A stretch of 64,000 bases of DNA from Saururus chinensis (GCA_035235625.1 CP141149.1:35457753-35521752); one strand, 5' to 3'; numbered from the stretch's first letter, positions 46,414 to 60,380 are shown. A program made the numbers and translations. The notes: generated from the letters alone by a model not told the origin.

Positions 46414-48061
46414 TGTTGGGGGATTTCGGTTGGTTCCCTATGCACAAGACAAGAGAAGAGATAGGATAATCCCTTCTTTGCAAGAGATAGAGAAGAAACC
46501 TTTTCTTTTGTAAGATGACCCTCTCTTGGCCAATTGCTACCACTCTTTAGAATTTGGGATAGTATTAATTAACCAATTTTTTAAACCCTTCGATTAAATA
46601 GCAAAAAATAAAGATAAATTAGAAGTAGAGAAAGGAGGAGAATATTGAAGTTATCAAAAGATGATTACAAGTATTAAAAAGAAAGAACATAACGAAAATG
46701 AAGAAGATCACATATAAGAACTCATCATTTCTATGTCTTCTTGTCTTTAAGCTTGAGAATCCTCTTTTCTTTGTTTTGTGCAACTTCTCCTACTTCAAAC
46801 TCTTTGCAAACTCCTTTGGATTGAATCCTTGGAATTGAAATGATGCTTTGAGAAAAACACCTTTGAAAGACTTGGTGGATGAGCTTTCTTTATGGAGTCT
46901 TCTTCTCTTCTTGGTAGAAAGTTTTCTTTTAGGATGAAGAGTTTTAGAGTTTGTGAAGGCTTTTTAGACTTGACTGTCAAAAGCCTCTCTCTATGAAAAG
47001 AATGGGGTATTTACAGTATTAGGGTTATGTCATGGGATAAAGTAGTGGGAGATGGTGGTGAGTTATTGGGGTAGTTTGTGAGAAGTGGGGAGTGAGTTAG
47101 TGGAGTAATTGGTGGGAAGTGAGTTAGTGGGGTAGTGGGGAAGACCACTTGGCATGTAGTAGTGGTTTGACTTAGTCTTTTCCCTACTCTTTCATTTCAT
47201 TCATCATTTTTTTTAACATGAATAACTAGCCAAAGAAGTTTTGACTTAGTCTTCTCAAAAAAATAATTTTATTAGTTAAGTGGATATTCTTTAAAAGTGT
47301 AGGGGCCCACTATACATGGGGACTTAACTAATTTTCCTTTCTTAGTTTCTCTAGTGCACAATGTATTTTTTATTATTATTTTCTTTTGTCTTTTCTCAAT
47401 TACATAACTAGCCTTTAGGGGGTTTAAAGATCATCTTTTAAACTTTAGGATTTATTTTAAAGTCTATTATTTGTATGAGACTTGTATGAGGTCTCATATT
47501 TCAATTTGACTAATTTGATATGGGACCCATGTGGGTTTTATTTAGTCTTTTGATTTTTTATTTAATGGCTAATTTGATGTGGGACCCATGTGGGTCTCAC
47601 TCAGCCTTTTGTGATTTAAATTTAATAGCTAATTTGATGTGAGTCTCACTTAACTTTTTATAATTTTGATTTGATGGCTAATTTGATGTGGGACTCATTG
47701 GGGTCTCACTTAACCTCTTGTGATTTTAATTTAACGGCTAATTTGGCATGGGACTCATGAGGATCTCACTTAGCCTTTTGTAATTTTGATTTGATGGCTA
47801 ATTTGATGTGGGACCTATGTGGAGCCTCACTTAGCATTTTGGTATTTTGATTTGATGTAAAACATGTAGGGGTTTATTTAATTAAAAAAAATTGTTATAA
47901 ATTTTGTCTTATTTCTACATGTGTAGAATATGACAATTTCTTCTTTTTTTTTTTTTTTGACTTAGTCAGAAAAGACTTTGTCCACTTTGGAGCTAGTTTA
48001 GCTCCAAAATTTTGGACTAAGTCTCTTTTGACTCTTTTTTTTTAAAAAAAAAATGTCAACA
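46414..48061. mobile_element. LTR-like insertion V (unclassified) inside the W tandem array
   Basis: Starts TGTTGGGGGATTTCGG and ends ATGTCAACA, so it has TG..CA termini of an LTR, 1.65 kb. It interrupts one unit of the W tandem repeat (..GACCGC | GCCACCTAC..). The flanking five bases are only partly alike (ACCGC/GCCAC), so a target duplication is not proven. No long open frame. Possibly a solo LTR of another family. Confidence 0.55.
47504..47870 (+). repeat. ~61-bp tandem repeat, about six copies, in V
   Basis: Each unit carries GGCTAATTTGATGTGGGACC followed by a GTCTCACTTAGCC block and a TTTTGTGATTTT block. Divergence between units is moderate. Confidence 0.92.
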
Positions 48062-48400
48062 GCCACCTACGGGCGCGTGAAGTGAAAGTGTCTTCGGGCA
48101 AGGGGAGGTTTTGTCTGTTGCCTACAGGCACGTAAAGGGTGAAGTGTCTCCGGGTAAGGGGAGGTTCTGTCCATTACCTACGGGTGCATGAAGGGTGAAG
48201 TGTCTCCGGGTAAGGAGAGGTTTTCTCTGTCGCCTATGGATGCGTGAAGGGTGAAGTGTTTCCGGGTAAGGGGAGGTTTTGTTTGCCACCTACGTGCACG
48301 TGAAGGGTGAAGTATCCTGGGTCAAGGGGAGGTTATGTCCATAGCCTACGAGAACAGAAAGAGAAAAGTATTCCGGAGTTAGAGGAGGTTCTGCTCGCCA
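48062..48400 (+). repeat. ~62-bp tandem repeat in W LTR, right part
   Basis: Four to five further copies of the W unit (GTGAAGGGTGAAGTGTCTCC), decaying towards 48400. Confidence 0.9.
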
Positions 48401-49496
48401 TCTCCAGGCCGAAAAAGGAGGATTCCTTGAGGAAACAAGCAACTCCGAACGTCGCCACTTCCGAAACTGCAAGGGAGTACACTTTTCTTACCTTCTAATT
48501 TAATATGATTAGTAATATACTAATTAAGATATATAATTTGCTATGATCTGATATATGTTGACATGTTCCTATTCAATCTACTTCGATATATTCTATTGTG
48601 GTCCGAATTACTCTAAAATGCTCTATTGTGATTTGATATACTCCAATCTGATCTAATATGATTGGTATGGTCGGATGAAATTTGATAGGATTTAATATGA
48701 TCCAACATGTTCTGTAGTGTGTTCTGCTCCACTCTATGATAGAGTGGGTGTGTGATTTTGTTAGTGTTCTGCTCACCTATGTGAGATGTGTATTTCATTG
48801 ATTTATTGGCTTCCGTTTGACTCCAATGATTTATAAGATTTTTGTCTAACTCTGAATGAATTATTCGGATATAAAGTATACATATTTTATTGTATATAAT
48901 TTCATTATGTCTAATATATATTGTCATGCCCCAGCACAGCCCGACCCGAGCCGAACCCGGTCCAAGGGCTGGACCAATGCACGGGGGCGACAGATTGAAA
49001 TGATTGAGGAAAATAGCGGAAGACTTGTGCCCCAACTTCGGGTAATCTAATTTACGGAGTTTATGCACTACTTTGAGTAAGAGTAAATAGGTAGAACCAA
49101 AATAGTTAAACTCTAATTAAACCATAATCTCAAACCCACATACTAATAATTCATAGCCACACACTTGGCTCCAAAACAAGTCTCAAAAAACTAAAGACAT
49201 GGTATATCACAAATCTAAGACAAAGATCATCCACAAGGTTCTAACATCAAAATAAGATAAACGAAGAGACATGCAAAAACTAGAAGCCTCCACAACTACT
49301 CCTAAGCTCTCTCCGACCTTTCCTCATATAGAGGATCCTGTTTGTCTGCTTGTCATGCTACGTAGCCCCAAAACAAAACAAGAAAGTGGGGTGAGTATAA
49401 AAACTCAATAATGGATTGAATATAATTATAATCACCAAAAAACACAACGGCATGGCAATGAAGCAAATCAAATCTAAGATTAACATGTTATACCAC

Positions 49497-49750
49497 TTTA
49501 TGATCTTACATTCATATCACATAAACCTTCATAATAGTGTCTCAATCACACCCTTTCTGATCATGCATTCATATCACATAAACCTGCATACTAGTGTCTC
49601 ATTCACACCATTTTTGATCATGCATTCATATCACATAAACTTGCACAATAGTGTCTCATTCACACCATTTCTGATCATGCATTCATATCACATAAACCTG
49701 CATAATAGTGTCTCAATCATACCATTTCTAATTATGCATTCATATCACAT
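49497..49750. repeat. ~58-bp tandem repeat, about five copies, in Y LTR
   Basis: Units with TCATATCACATAAACCTGCA and GTGTCTCA, starting near 49512, 49570, 49628, 49686 and 49740. It occupies the same place as the 56-bp array of the other Y LTRs but with a different unit. Confidence 0.93.
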
Positions 49751-51077
49751 CAAATTCATTCACCCTGCACGACAAACGTGTCAAACACATGATACACAAT
49801 CATGCATAACATTCATAATAGACATGCATCAATACAAATAGTGAATGCCTCCATCAAGGAGTAAACACAAGCATTGCCACACAGGCAAGAACACGGTCAA
49901 GGCCACGAAGGCGATAATACGGTCAAATTTCCACACAGGAAATAAAAAAGAGTTGGGGTTGTCAATCCCTAAAGCTGCTCGCCCTGGACGATCCTGGCCA
50001 AGGATGTCCCATTCTCACACAAAGAATCTAGAGCAGGGGTGTTCGCCCAGGGACATCTCCTGTGGAGGGGAGAGCCCGAATTCCCACATAGTGAACCCTA
50101 GAACACATGGTAGCAGGTGCACACGGTATACCACTTTGGATTCTCAGGGTCCAGATGACACTCATAATAATAATCTCAAATCCGCAAGACAAGTACACAA
50201 TTCGTCCCCACATAATTCTATTTCTCTAGACTCAACCTGGGGAGTATACATATTCCACACAAGAACTTAAATAAAAAACATGTCCTTTCAGACCAACCAA
50301 GTTTCGATTAATTCACCGAGCGATTAATCTGGCACACAATCTCAAGCATTGCATACAATCGGTTAATTTCGGTTAAACATCGGTAAAACTTCATCCATGA
50401 ATAACGATCCATGATGCATGCTAACATGATACATCCGTGAGCAAGACCTACGTGGATCCCAACACATGGAACATGGTCCTAATCAGTCCCCTTATGCATC
50501 ATAATCACCTCATAATTAACTACAATGTCATAGTAGATTCCCCATACGTGTGTGTTCATGCATATCCTAAGCATACAATCAATGTTTTGATATAAACTCA
50601 CAAGGCAACTTATGCATGTCTAACACATTTGAAATAATAAATTCAAACTGAAATCAAGACAAAATCAATCATAAAACTTAAAATCCCTCAATGTAGAATC
50701 GAACGCTCATTACCACAAGCATGATTTTCCACACAATAAGCCACAACATGATCATATCAATTTCCCATAAACCATCCATATTATAAGAGAACACATCTCA
50801 TCATTTGCTATATAACATCCCTACTGAAAACACATGCTAATTACAAGAATTCCAACATTCCAAGTTCCAACGTACTTCAATATCAACATGTATGATTATC
50901 AACACAATATGATGCCACAAGACAACACCTATATATAATCCATACACTTTCATCATCAATTTCCACACCTCCAGTAGCCCAATTCAACATAATACATCTT
51001 CCATAACCATTAGAAACATTAAATGGAGTAAAAACATTAAAATGAGCATAAATTCGAAAATAGCAAAACTGTAGTGT

Positions 51078-51182
51078 AGCCGTTTGAACGCCCTGCAAGG
51101 CCGTTTGATCGGCTATACCGGAAATCAGTCAAAAATGCAGTGTTGCCGATCGATCGCCCTGGCAGGCCGTTCGATCACCAAC
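51078..51182. repeat. GATCGAACGGCC-type palindromes in inverted Y LTR
   Basis: Two copies (GCCGTTTGAACGCCCTGCAA.., GCCGATCGATCGCCCTGGCA..), the counterpart of the cluster at 13987-14150. Confidence 0.6.
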
Positions 51183-52613
51183 ACAGCAGTTTTGACCTTC
51201 TTCTTTATTTCAAATTTCGAAACCGAGACTCCATTAAAATAACTTAAAACCTTCATCTATATACCCAAACATCATTAAAACTTCACCAAACCTTCCAGAA
51301 TGTTAATCTACACCATCTAAAGGCAAAACCCTAAGAAATCAGAACAAGAAATTAATATTTACTAATCCCACCATTAAAGCACTAAATCAAACAAACCCAT
51401 TCCAAATAAACCATAAAAATCGAGATTTTACCATAAGAAAGCTGAGATTTGAAGACCCATTACCTTGTCACTTGTTTAGATTCGGATTTGACCTTCACCC
51501 TTCTTGGAAACCTTCCAAAAACATAGTGTCTAAGTTAAACTCCATTAAAATTCGATTTAACATTGAAAACCTTGAAGAAATCTTAGATCTAGGGTTTGTT
51601 AAGCAAAAAAAAATGAATTTTGATAAGTAGGGTTTGAAGTAAGGGAGTAAATAAGTGAATTTGATGTTTGAAATTGAATCAATCAAAAGGAAAATGATGG
51701 ATTAAGAATGAATTAGGAGAAGATATAGGGTTTAAGCTTAATTAAGGAAGAACATATCTTAATCCCTTCTAATCCGGGCTTAATTGGGGAACTATGCCTT
51801 AATCACCTCCTCCCAGCCTATTCCCAAAATAGAAATAGCTTAGCCCTTTTCCTTTTATAGTAAGGCTTCGGGTACACTTAATGAACTAATGGGGTGTAAA
51901 TAGAATTTTGGGCTAAAAATAGGTATTTTGAAGATTTGAGCACTAATTAAATCCGATAAAATTCGAAAAAATTTTATATGAGCTTATGTTGATGTCTGGG
52001 GTATTTTTGTCCAAAAATCCTAACTTCATCGGTGGGGCCCACAGGGGGTCCCGCCAAACCCTAATTTTTTGGAAAATTAGTGAAAAAAATCAAAAAAATC
52101 CCAAAAATTCAGAATTGACTAAAAACTACTTAAAACTCATAAATGTATAGTTAGTTTTGCTTAAAACCTTTAGAAATCCTATTTATCTTAGAAAACCACA
52201 AAATTTAGAATCAGAAAACGCGTAAACCACATATTAACCGATAAATAACATTAAAATAAACCGGTTCAAAATTGAGAGTCCTTACATATGTAGTAGCCAT
52301 TAGGTAGAACTACGTTCGGATCTGATCATATTAGAATAATATCATACATGTTATCCAATATGTATGTAGGCAACCAACAACAAGGCAATGTTAGCCCAAT
52401 TCAAATTAGTTATAAAATTAGGTTTGTTCTTATCTACGTACAACGAAAAGTTAAAGCTCTCTAGTGCATGGATGAACATTATGAATTTCGCACTCAGAGT
52501 CTGCAGCTCCTGGTCAATCGATTTTAAATTTTTTGCTTATTTTATATACTTCGATTTCTGTCTTCCGAATGAACCCCCGATCTTGGTCAGGTTTTTCAGG
52601 TCGGGGTGTTACA

Positions 52614-52850
52614 CTACATAGGTACTAGATCCATGTTTTCAAGTTGTCTAGTACCTATGTAGCATTTTTAAACTATCCTAACTTGTTATATAGGTTTTGA
52701 ATCTATGTTTTTAAGTTGTGCAATACCAATGTAATATGCTAGAATTGTCTTATCATGCTGCATAAGTACTAGATTTATGTTTTTAAGTTGTTAAGTATCT
52801 ATTAACATATTATAATTATCCTAACATGTTACATAAGAACTAGATTCTAT
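52614..52850. repeat. ~75-bp tandem repeat flanking the W LTR
   Basis: About three to four diverged units with GGTACTAGATCCATGTTTTC and AAGTTGT blocks. One further unit lies on the other side of W (before 45546). The stretch 52851-53062 holds nothing recognised. Confidence 0.75.
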
Positions 52851-54167
52851 TTTTTTCTAGTAGTTAGTAATACCCTAATAGTTGAAGGAGTGTTGGGTAT
52901 GGGTGGTGGATGCGAATGTTTGCAGACATGGACAAGGGTATGTTCGCGTCCATAGTTCTCTATTAGAGCGGACAAAAAACTTGGTCTGTGACTACGTCCA
53001 ACCCAAACACAAAATTTTTTTTGCTATATAAAAATGAATGTGGACACAGACAAACACCTCGACTATGTGTAAGGACCCTCATCTTTAAACCGGTTTTGGT
53101 TTTCTTTAATTATCGGCTATCGTGAGATTTACGTGTTTTCTGATCTTATTCGGTGATTTCGTAAAATAAATAGTGTTTGTGATGGTTTTAACCAAAATTA
53201 ATTTCAATATTAGTGGTTTTAAGTGATTTTAAACCAAATGTGAATTTTTGGGATTTTTTGGAATTTTCACTATTTTCCCAAAAATTAGGGTTTTGGCGGG
53301 ACCCCTGTGGGCCCCACCGTCTGAAAATTTTATTTTTGTGTCAAATGAACCTAGACATATACTTAAGGTCACACAAAAATTTTCAGAATTTTATTAGGCT
53401 TAATTTGTGCTTAAATTTGCAAAATACCCACTTTTAGCCTACTTTTCATATTTACACCCCAAAACTTACCTATGCATACCCCAACCCTTACTATAAAAGG
53501 GCAAACCAGAGCCATTTCTATTTTTGGGAATAGGCTAAGGAAGGAGGACTGGCCTAATCCCCACTTAGGCCCGAATTAGAAGCCGATTAAGGTAAGCTTG
53601 CTCTAATTAAGCACTAATCCATGGCTTTCTTCTTAATTTCTTCCAAATCTACCACTTTCCCCTTGATTCAATTCATTTTTGACCATCAAAAGCTACTGAT
53701 TTGTGTTTTACTACAAACCCTAACATTCAAAATTCGATTTTTACTACCAATAAGCCCTAGATCTAAGGTTTAATTAGGGATTTCTTGGGTAAATCGATTT
53801 CTATTAGAGTTTAATTCAAACTCATTGTGTTTTCATGGATTTTAAGAAGGGTGACTCTTCAATCCAAGCTTATTCAAGTGCTGAGGTAATGGGTCTTCAA
53901 AATCTCTGTTTATCCATGGTAAAACTCTCCATTTTTGGCTTATTTCAAAATGGTTTGCTTGATTTAGTGTGTTAATGATAAGATTAGAAAATGGAATTAT
54001 TTAATCCCGATTTCTTAGGGTTTTGCATTATTATGGTTTGGTTTGATATTCTGGAAGTCAAGGAGGACTTTTGATGATGATTAGGGTGTTAGATGTGGAT
54101 TTGAAGTGTTATCTATGGTGTTTCGGTTTGGATTTGCGAAAGGAAGAAGATGACTGTTCTGCCGTGT

Positions 54168-54247
54168 TGGCGATCGATCAGCTGAACTGTAAATTTCAAA
54201 TTTTTGCGTGTAACCGATCGAACGGCCTGAAGGGCGATCGATCGGCT
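54168..54247. repeat. GATCGAACGGCC palindromes in Y LTR
   Basis: CCGATCGAACGGCCTGAAGG followed by GCGATCGATCGG, plus a decayed partner at 54168. Same location in the LTR as the cluster at 13987-14150. Confidence 0.6.
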
Positions 54248-55539
54248 ACATAGGAAATTGTATGTTGTGCATATGATGTCTATTTTGATGATTCCACTTT
54301 AGCTTGCCAATTTTATATGAATATGGAGTGTTTTAAGCTATGTTAGGCTACTGGATATGCATGCTATTAAGTTTATGGAGTTGAGATATATGCTTAGGGA
54401 TGGTGGAATGACTTATGTTTTGTGGCATGATGTTGGAATCGTTATCTTGAAATTATGAATGGTTGTTTCTCTTTGGTTAAGCATATATTTTCAGTAGGAC
54501 TACAATCATTGTTGGACTGATTTGTCATGGTAGATTGTGGATAGTGGTGTGTGGATGTTGGTGAATGTCATGACTCAATGATGAAATGAGTGATGTTATA
54601 TGTGTTTAGCCTTTGTGGTTGAGTTTTGAATTTAGATATGATTTTAACGATTCTTCTCCTATGATTTCCGCTGGAACTCATGTTTAGATGAAAATTCACA
54701 TGTGTAGTGTGGTAGTGAGTTGATTTTTAAGCATGTTGATATGCATTTTGTGAAATGCTTCTACTAGATACACACACACATGTGGGGTTAAATGATGATG
54801 TTGAAGCTTAATATTGTGATTATGAATGATGCATTAGGGGCTGGTGAGAGCACTTATCATGGATTAGGATTCATGTATGCTTTGCCCACGTATGTACCAT
54901 GCTACATGCATCATGAAAATGGATTTCCAATTGAGGCTTCATCGTGATTAATCGAATTTGACCAATTGGATGCAATGTGATGAAATTGTGTGCCGGATTG
55001 ATCGGTCGTGGATTAATCGCAAGTTGATTGGTCCGAAAGGACATATTTTGATTTGAGTTCCTGTGTGGAACGATTTGGAGTTCTTGTGTGGAATGATTTG
55101 AAGTTCCTGTGTGGAACGAGTGCACTCCCCGGGTTGAGTCTTGTTTAATGGAATGATGTGGGGACGAGTTGTGTATTTGTCTTGCGGATATGTGAAAATA
55201 TTATTATGTATGTCATCTGGACCCTGAGAATCCAGTGTGGTATGCCGTGTGCACCCCGCTACCACGTGTTCTAAGGTTCTCTGTGTGAGAACTCGGGCTC
55301 TTCCCTTCACAGGAGATGTCCCTGGGCGAACACCCCTGCTCTAGATTCTCTGTGTGAGAATGGGACATCCTTGGCCAGGATCGTCCAGGGCGAGCAGTAT
55401 TAGGGATTGACAACCCCGATCTTTCTTGAATTCTTGTGTAGAATTTTGTACCATGACATGCCTTCGTGGCCTTGTCTGTGCTCCCGTCTGTGTGACATTA
55501 TTGTGTGGTTACTCCTTGATGGAGGTGGATTGTGATGAC

Positions 55540-55755
55540 ATTATGCATGTGGGAATATGTATGTTAGAGATACATCCATGCATGTTGATTTTGATATTAT
55601 GCATGTGGAATATGTATGTTAGAGATACATCCATGCAGGTTGTGATGATATTATGCATGTGGGAATATGTATGTTAGAGATACATCCATGCGGGATTGGT
55701 TATGATGTGAATGCATGTGGGAATATGTATGCTAGAGATACATCCATGTAGGTTG
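55540..55755 (+). repeat. ~56-bp tandem repeat, four copies, in Y LTR
   Basis: Units with GGGAATATGTATGTTAGAGA and TACATCCATGCAGG, same as the arrays at 15355 and 16185. Confidence 0.93.
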
Positions 55756-56389
55756 AATTATGCATTATGATGCAGTGTTAGGTGATATGAATGTGTGATC
55801 AGAAAGTGATGCACCATGTAAATCTTTGATCTGAACGATCTCATTACTAAGCTATCGTATTTTCTATGTTGACAGTGATATTAAAACCATTGCTGAGTGT
55901 TAAAACTCACCCCTCTTTTGTGTTTTGATTTGGGGCTGCGTGGTGCGACACGCAGACGGACAGGATTGCCTCTTTGAGGAAAGGTCAGAGGTAGCTTGGG
56001 TGTGATGATGGAGATCGTTGCGTGACTTACCTGCGTTTGTTTCATGCTTTATGTTCGAACCTTTGTGTAGGGTTCTTGTTTTGGATTTATGTCATATTTG
56101 CAGTTGTGATGCTTATGACTTATTTTGAGCCGGTGTGGGCTTTACTTAACTAATCTTGTGGGTTTGAGATTGTTGTTTACTTTGTGATAAGCAACACCTT
56201 TTCTTCCCTTTTTATTTACTCTTGCTCAAAGGATTGTGTGCACTCCGTGTTTCTGTTAATCGCCCGTGGTTAGGGTTAAGTCTTCCGCTAGATCGTTTTC
56301 TCAATGTTCACTTCGTTGCCCCCGCACGCTTGACTGGCCCTTGGACCGGGTTCGGCTCGGGTCGGGCATCGCCGGGGCGTGACACTATG

Positions 56390-57165
56390 TTTATGAGCAC
56401 TACTATCTAATCTTGCATTCATACATAATAAGCATCAGTATTGTACTAGGTATAAGCATTGTAAAATCATATGTAGCATCCATCCATCATTTATAGTTGA
56501 TTTTCATATCATAATAGGATAAATATTCTCTCATATGCTATTTTTTAGGGCTATACTCTCATATGATATTCACTCATTAAACTTTTGCGTCATGAGAGCA
56601 TAATAATTCATTAGTGTCATTCACTACTTTCATATTTTCACTTTTCTTGTGGGTTGTGCTAAATTCCAAGAGCATTAGTTCAAAGAAAAAAATAGTGAAA
56701 ATTAGTAAATTTAGTATCATATGTTATTGGGTGGAATCAACGCATCCAATACTCCATAGTCACGAGGGATGGTCCTTCAAGGAATCATTGAATTAATACC
56801 CTACGCTCATTAAGTGGAATCACTCTGTGGTCATTAAGGGAAATCAATGGTACTAGCCCTTTAAGGTTTAAGTAATAATCCTTTGGAGAACCTGTGAAAA
56901 TCTATAATGAGTAGATTTAGTATCCCATTGGTCATTAGGGGAATCAAGGGATCTAATACTCCAATATTTTAAAGAGGAATTGATAGATCATAATGTGTTC
57001 CATCATATCAAATGGTGTATGCTTAATTAAGCGAAAAGATTAAGGTATATTTCCTACACAATGAATGTGATGAAAAGAAAATAATAACATGGAATAAAAA
57101 AATTGCTAGACTTGACTAATTAACGACTGATAAAATAATGAATTGATATGACAACTATACTTATG
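56390..57165. other. Spacer between two solo LTRs
   Basis: Short direct repeats of the kind ATTAAGTGGAATCA, but no gene and no element ends recognised. Confidence 0.4.
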
Positions 57166-57170
57166 ACTTG

Positions 57171-60152
57171 TGTCACGCCCTGACATACCCTGTTGACCCG
57201 AACCTAGTCCAAGGAGATGCAACAAAGCACAACAAAGTAAAAAACTAACTCAAGTGGGTTGATCGAAGTACATAGCATATGTTCTTTGTGCAAAAGCAAA
57301 TAACAAAAGACAAAAAAGATTAATTAAAGTCCTACTTAGTCTATTGCATCACCCACATTTCTCATGATCAAAATAGTCACAAACCTAAAAAGCTACAACA
57401 TGTCCAAGCCAACAAAGGCTATCGATAAACACATGTAAAATAACATGTTCTAACATCAAACATGACATAAGTCTAAAACATCCCAAAATAACTAGTCCCA
57501 TCTCAACATGCATCTACTCATCCTAATGCTTATAGAACAGTTCATCTTGAGTACCTGTATAACACAAGCATACAACCCCAAAATAAAACTACAAACAAAA
57601 GAGGGGTGAACTTAGCTCAGTAAGGGTTTTAAATAAAATATATGTTCATGCTGACCCAAAAAATATTCATTCTATGGAAATCATCTTGTGCATGCATCAT
57701 ACATTCTTAACTACTCCTATGCTTCATGGGCTCAATCACATTTCATAGTCACATTCACACAACTTGTGCATTGTGATTTCAATCACATTTCCTAATCACA
57801 TTCACACAAACTATGCATCATGGGCTCAATCACATTTCCTAATCACATTCAAACCTCCTAACTCATTTACATTGTGTATGAACAATTTCATATCATTCAT
57901 ATCATATATAATTAAGTATAATAATTAGCATTCATCCTGCACATTCAAGTATCATCATTTTATATGCATTCTATATAAATATAAGTATCATTGTCCCTAC
58001 ACAACATGTGCCAATAAGCATTATAATCTATACACAATATATATAAATACTATAATGAATGTCTCACAATAGAGAAAATAATCTTGCTCGCCTTAGCTGA
58101 AGTCTAAGCAAACCTACTTACAGGGGAAATCCTTTAAAAAAAAGTCGGAATTTTTTATAAAGGAAGATTGGAGCAATTTGGGCAAATCATGTGGACCAGA
58201 AGTGCCCCCTTGGTAACCCGGTGTACATGAACATACTAGCCTAGATTCTCAAGTCTAGAAAGTCACATTAGTTATTTCATTATAGCAAAATCACCATTTT
58301 CAGCCGAGGAGGCAACCCACCCTCAAAGGGACATAAAACCCCATCTAATGAACGTAAAACTTTGTCATTTTAAACGTAAAATTGATTCAATAAACCTCCA
58401 ATGCAATTAATCTAAAAAATTGTTGCATCTAATTGATTAATTATGATTAAACATAAATGATCTTGGCTTAATAAGTCATTCTTATGATATATGCAGCATG
58501 ATATATACGTGAGCAAAGCTAAGTATGTGTAAGCATAAATAATTATACTCTAATTAGTTCTATTATGCATGAAACATAGTCCATTCGTAACAAAGAAAGT
58601 CATGTAAGTAGGAGTAAAACAATACATACATGGTCGTGTTTATAATTGACCTAAACATCTGAAACATGGTTCATATGTAATTAATATGACATATGCAAGC
58701 ATTCATACTCCCCTATGGTCATAAGCTACTGGAGTCATGGAGTAAACATAAAAAAATAATCGAAATATGACTTAAGACAAGTAGGACATTATACTAAGCT
58801 TAAATATACATAGTCATCCCTATAATTAAGCTTAAACACTTAGATCATGATTCATATTCAATTAATGTGGCATGCACAAGTATTTATAGTTCATTGTGGT
58901 AATAATTTATTGGAATTATGAGAAAGTAATAAGTGGTCAAAATTCAACTAAAAATGTCCATACATCCAAAATCAATATGGCCGTTCAAAAGGCCTGACAC
59001 CCCATTCTAACAGTTGGCTGTTCGATTGGCCCAACAGGGTGATCGAACAATCAGAACAATAACCAGTTGACAATCATCTTCTTCCTCTCGAAACCAAACA
59101 AAGAACATTACGAAATTCTATAAAAATTTCTAAAACTGTATGAAACTTCACGTACTCATTAGCTAAGCCTAAAATACGATAGATCTAACATTTTCATGCT
59201 TAAACATACAAAAATAATATCAAATAATCTACTATAGAAGAATCATCATAACCTATCAAACAACTTTAAGACCTTGAATTTACCCACATTCATGATGTTA
59301 CATGCAAGAAAACCTCTTAGAACGAAAAACCCTTACCGCTTATCAGATTGTAGACCTCTTGAACGATCTTCAAGCTTAAAAATCCCTACCCATAAATTAG
59401 GGATTGTATCAGTCCTAAGCAAAATCTTGGTTTTTCCACCAAAATAGACTCAAATCAACAAGTAGATGATAGATCTAATACTCCATTGGGTTAAGAACGA
59501 AAATCATATAATTTAGGGTTCCGGGTCAAGAAAGAGATGAACTTGATGAAAATAAACTTATAATCTCAATAGAAGATGTGAAACATAGGATTATTATGAC
59601 AAAATCAAAAGGATCAAGGAGTGATTAAGGAAATTTTACCTTAAAAAGAGATTTCCTCTTTGGGAATGGGGGGGTAGAGCCTTGGCCTTTCTCAATTCTC
59701 AGTCATTCCCCAAATAAGAATGGGCTAGAGTTTGTAATTTATAGTAACTTATTGGGTTTTAAAATCAATTATTGGGCTAGATAATGAGCAAATAGGCCTT
59801 AAGTGACCGCATATGCATTCATTAGACATCCAAAATAAAATTAACCAAACCCAAGCATGTTTAGACAATTCAAGAGAAGGTTGGCGGTTGAAGGGGTTAG
59901 TATGTCATTCGATATAGATGTGGATCCCATAGTGGGGCTTACTTCATTGATTTAGGAATTTAAATGGCAAAATGACATCAAATTGTAGAAATTAGTGGAT
60001 TAAGTTAAGCATTAATGTTTCTAAACAATAAATAAAAATAAACTCAAGAAATTCATAATTAAAGTAACCCATTACCCAAAAAAATCAAATCAAACAAAAA
60101 ACAAACAATTTTTTACACTAATCATAAAGTATTAAAACTATAAGATCTTACA
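57171..60152 (-). mobile_element. Solo LTR, family Z, inverted
   Basis: 2982 bp, starting TGTCACGCCCTGAC and ending AAGATCTTACA. The flanks ACTTG (57166-57170) and ACTTA (60153-60157) form a near-perfect five-base duplication. Matches, inverted, the interrupted Z LTR at 10750-26959. Palindromes of the GTTCGATTGGCC type at 58980-59050. No internal region. Fossil. Confidence 0.82.
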
Positions 60153-60288
60153 ACTTAAATATGATGATATATAAGACATGAAATGATAATATGATTGTGC
60201 CCATTATTAGACTTTGATGGTTGAATGATGTTAGTTACTTATAATGCTTTTTGTTTGATTATCAATGTGTGGAGAACTATGTGTGTTG

Positions 60289-60294
<6 letters not shown>

Positions 60295-60376
<82 letters not shown>

Positions 60377-60380
60377 TATA
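60295..60380. repeat. (TA)n(CA)n microsatellite
   Basis: About 72 bases of TA repeat followed by a short CA run. Confidence 0.97.

Larger units (their letters stand above)
48922..52286 (-). mobile_element. Solo LTR, family Y, inverted, inside W
   Basis: 3365 bp, starting TGTCATGCCCC and ending GAGTCCTTACA, the inverted form of the Y LTR at 53068. The flanks TATAT (48917-48921) and TATGT (52287-52291) differ at one base. It is more diverged from the other Y copies than they are from each other, so probably an older insertion. No internal region. Fossil. Confidence 0.82.
45546..52613. mobile_element. Solo LTR, family W, interrupted by V and a Y LTR
   Basis: The parts are 45546-46413, 48062-48921 and 52287-52613, about 2.05 kb together. 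The ends are TGTGACACCC and CGGGGTGTTACA. Perfect five-base duplications CTACA flank it (45541-45545, 52614-52618). Two other elements sit inside: V (46414-48061) and an inverted Y LTR (48922-52286). No internal retroviral region, so a solo LTR. Fossil; superfamily not certain, gypsy likely from the terminus. Confidence 0.82.
53068..56384 (+). mobile_element. Solo LTR, family Y, uninterrupted reference copy
   Basis: 3317 bp, starting TGTAAGGACCC and ending CCGGGGCGTGACA. Perfect five-base duplications CTATG flank it (53063-53067, 56385-56389). It has a core promoter CTATAAAAGGG near 53489, a 56-bp tandem array at 55540-55755, and a GATCGAACGGCC palindrome cluster at 54168-54247. There is no internal region and no second LTR nearby, so it is a clean solo LTR. 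Best copy for defining the family. Confidence 0.9.
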
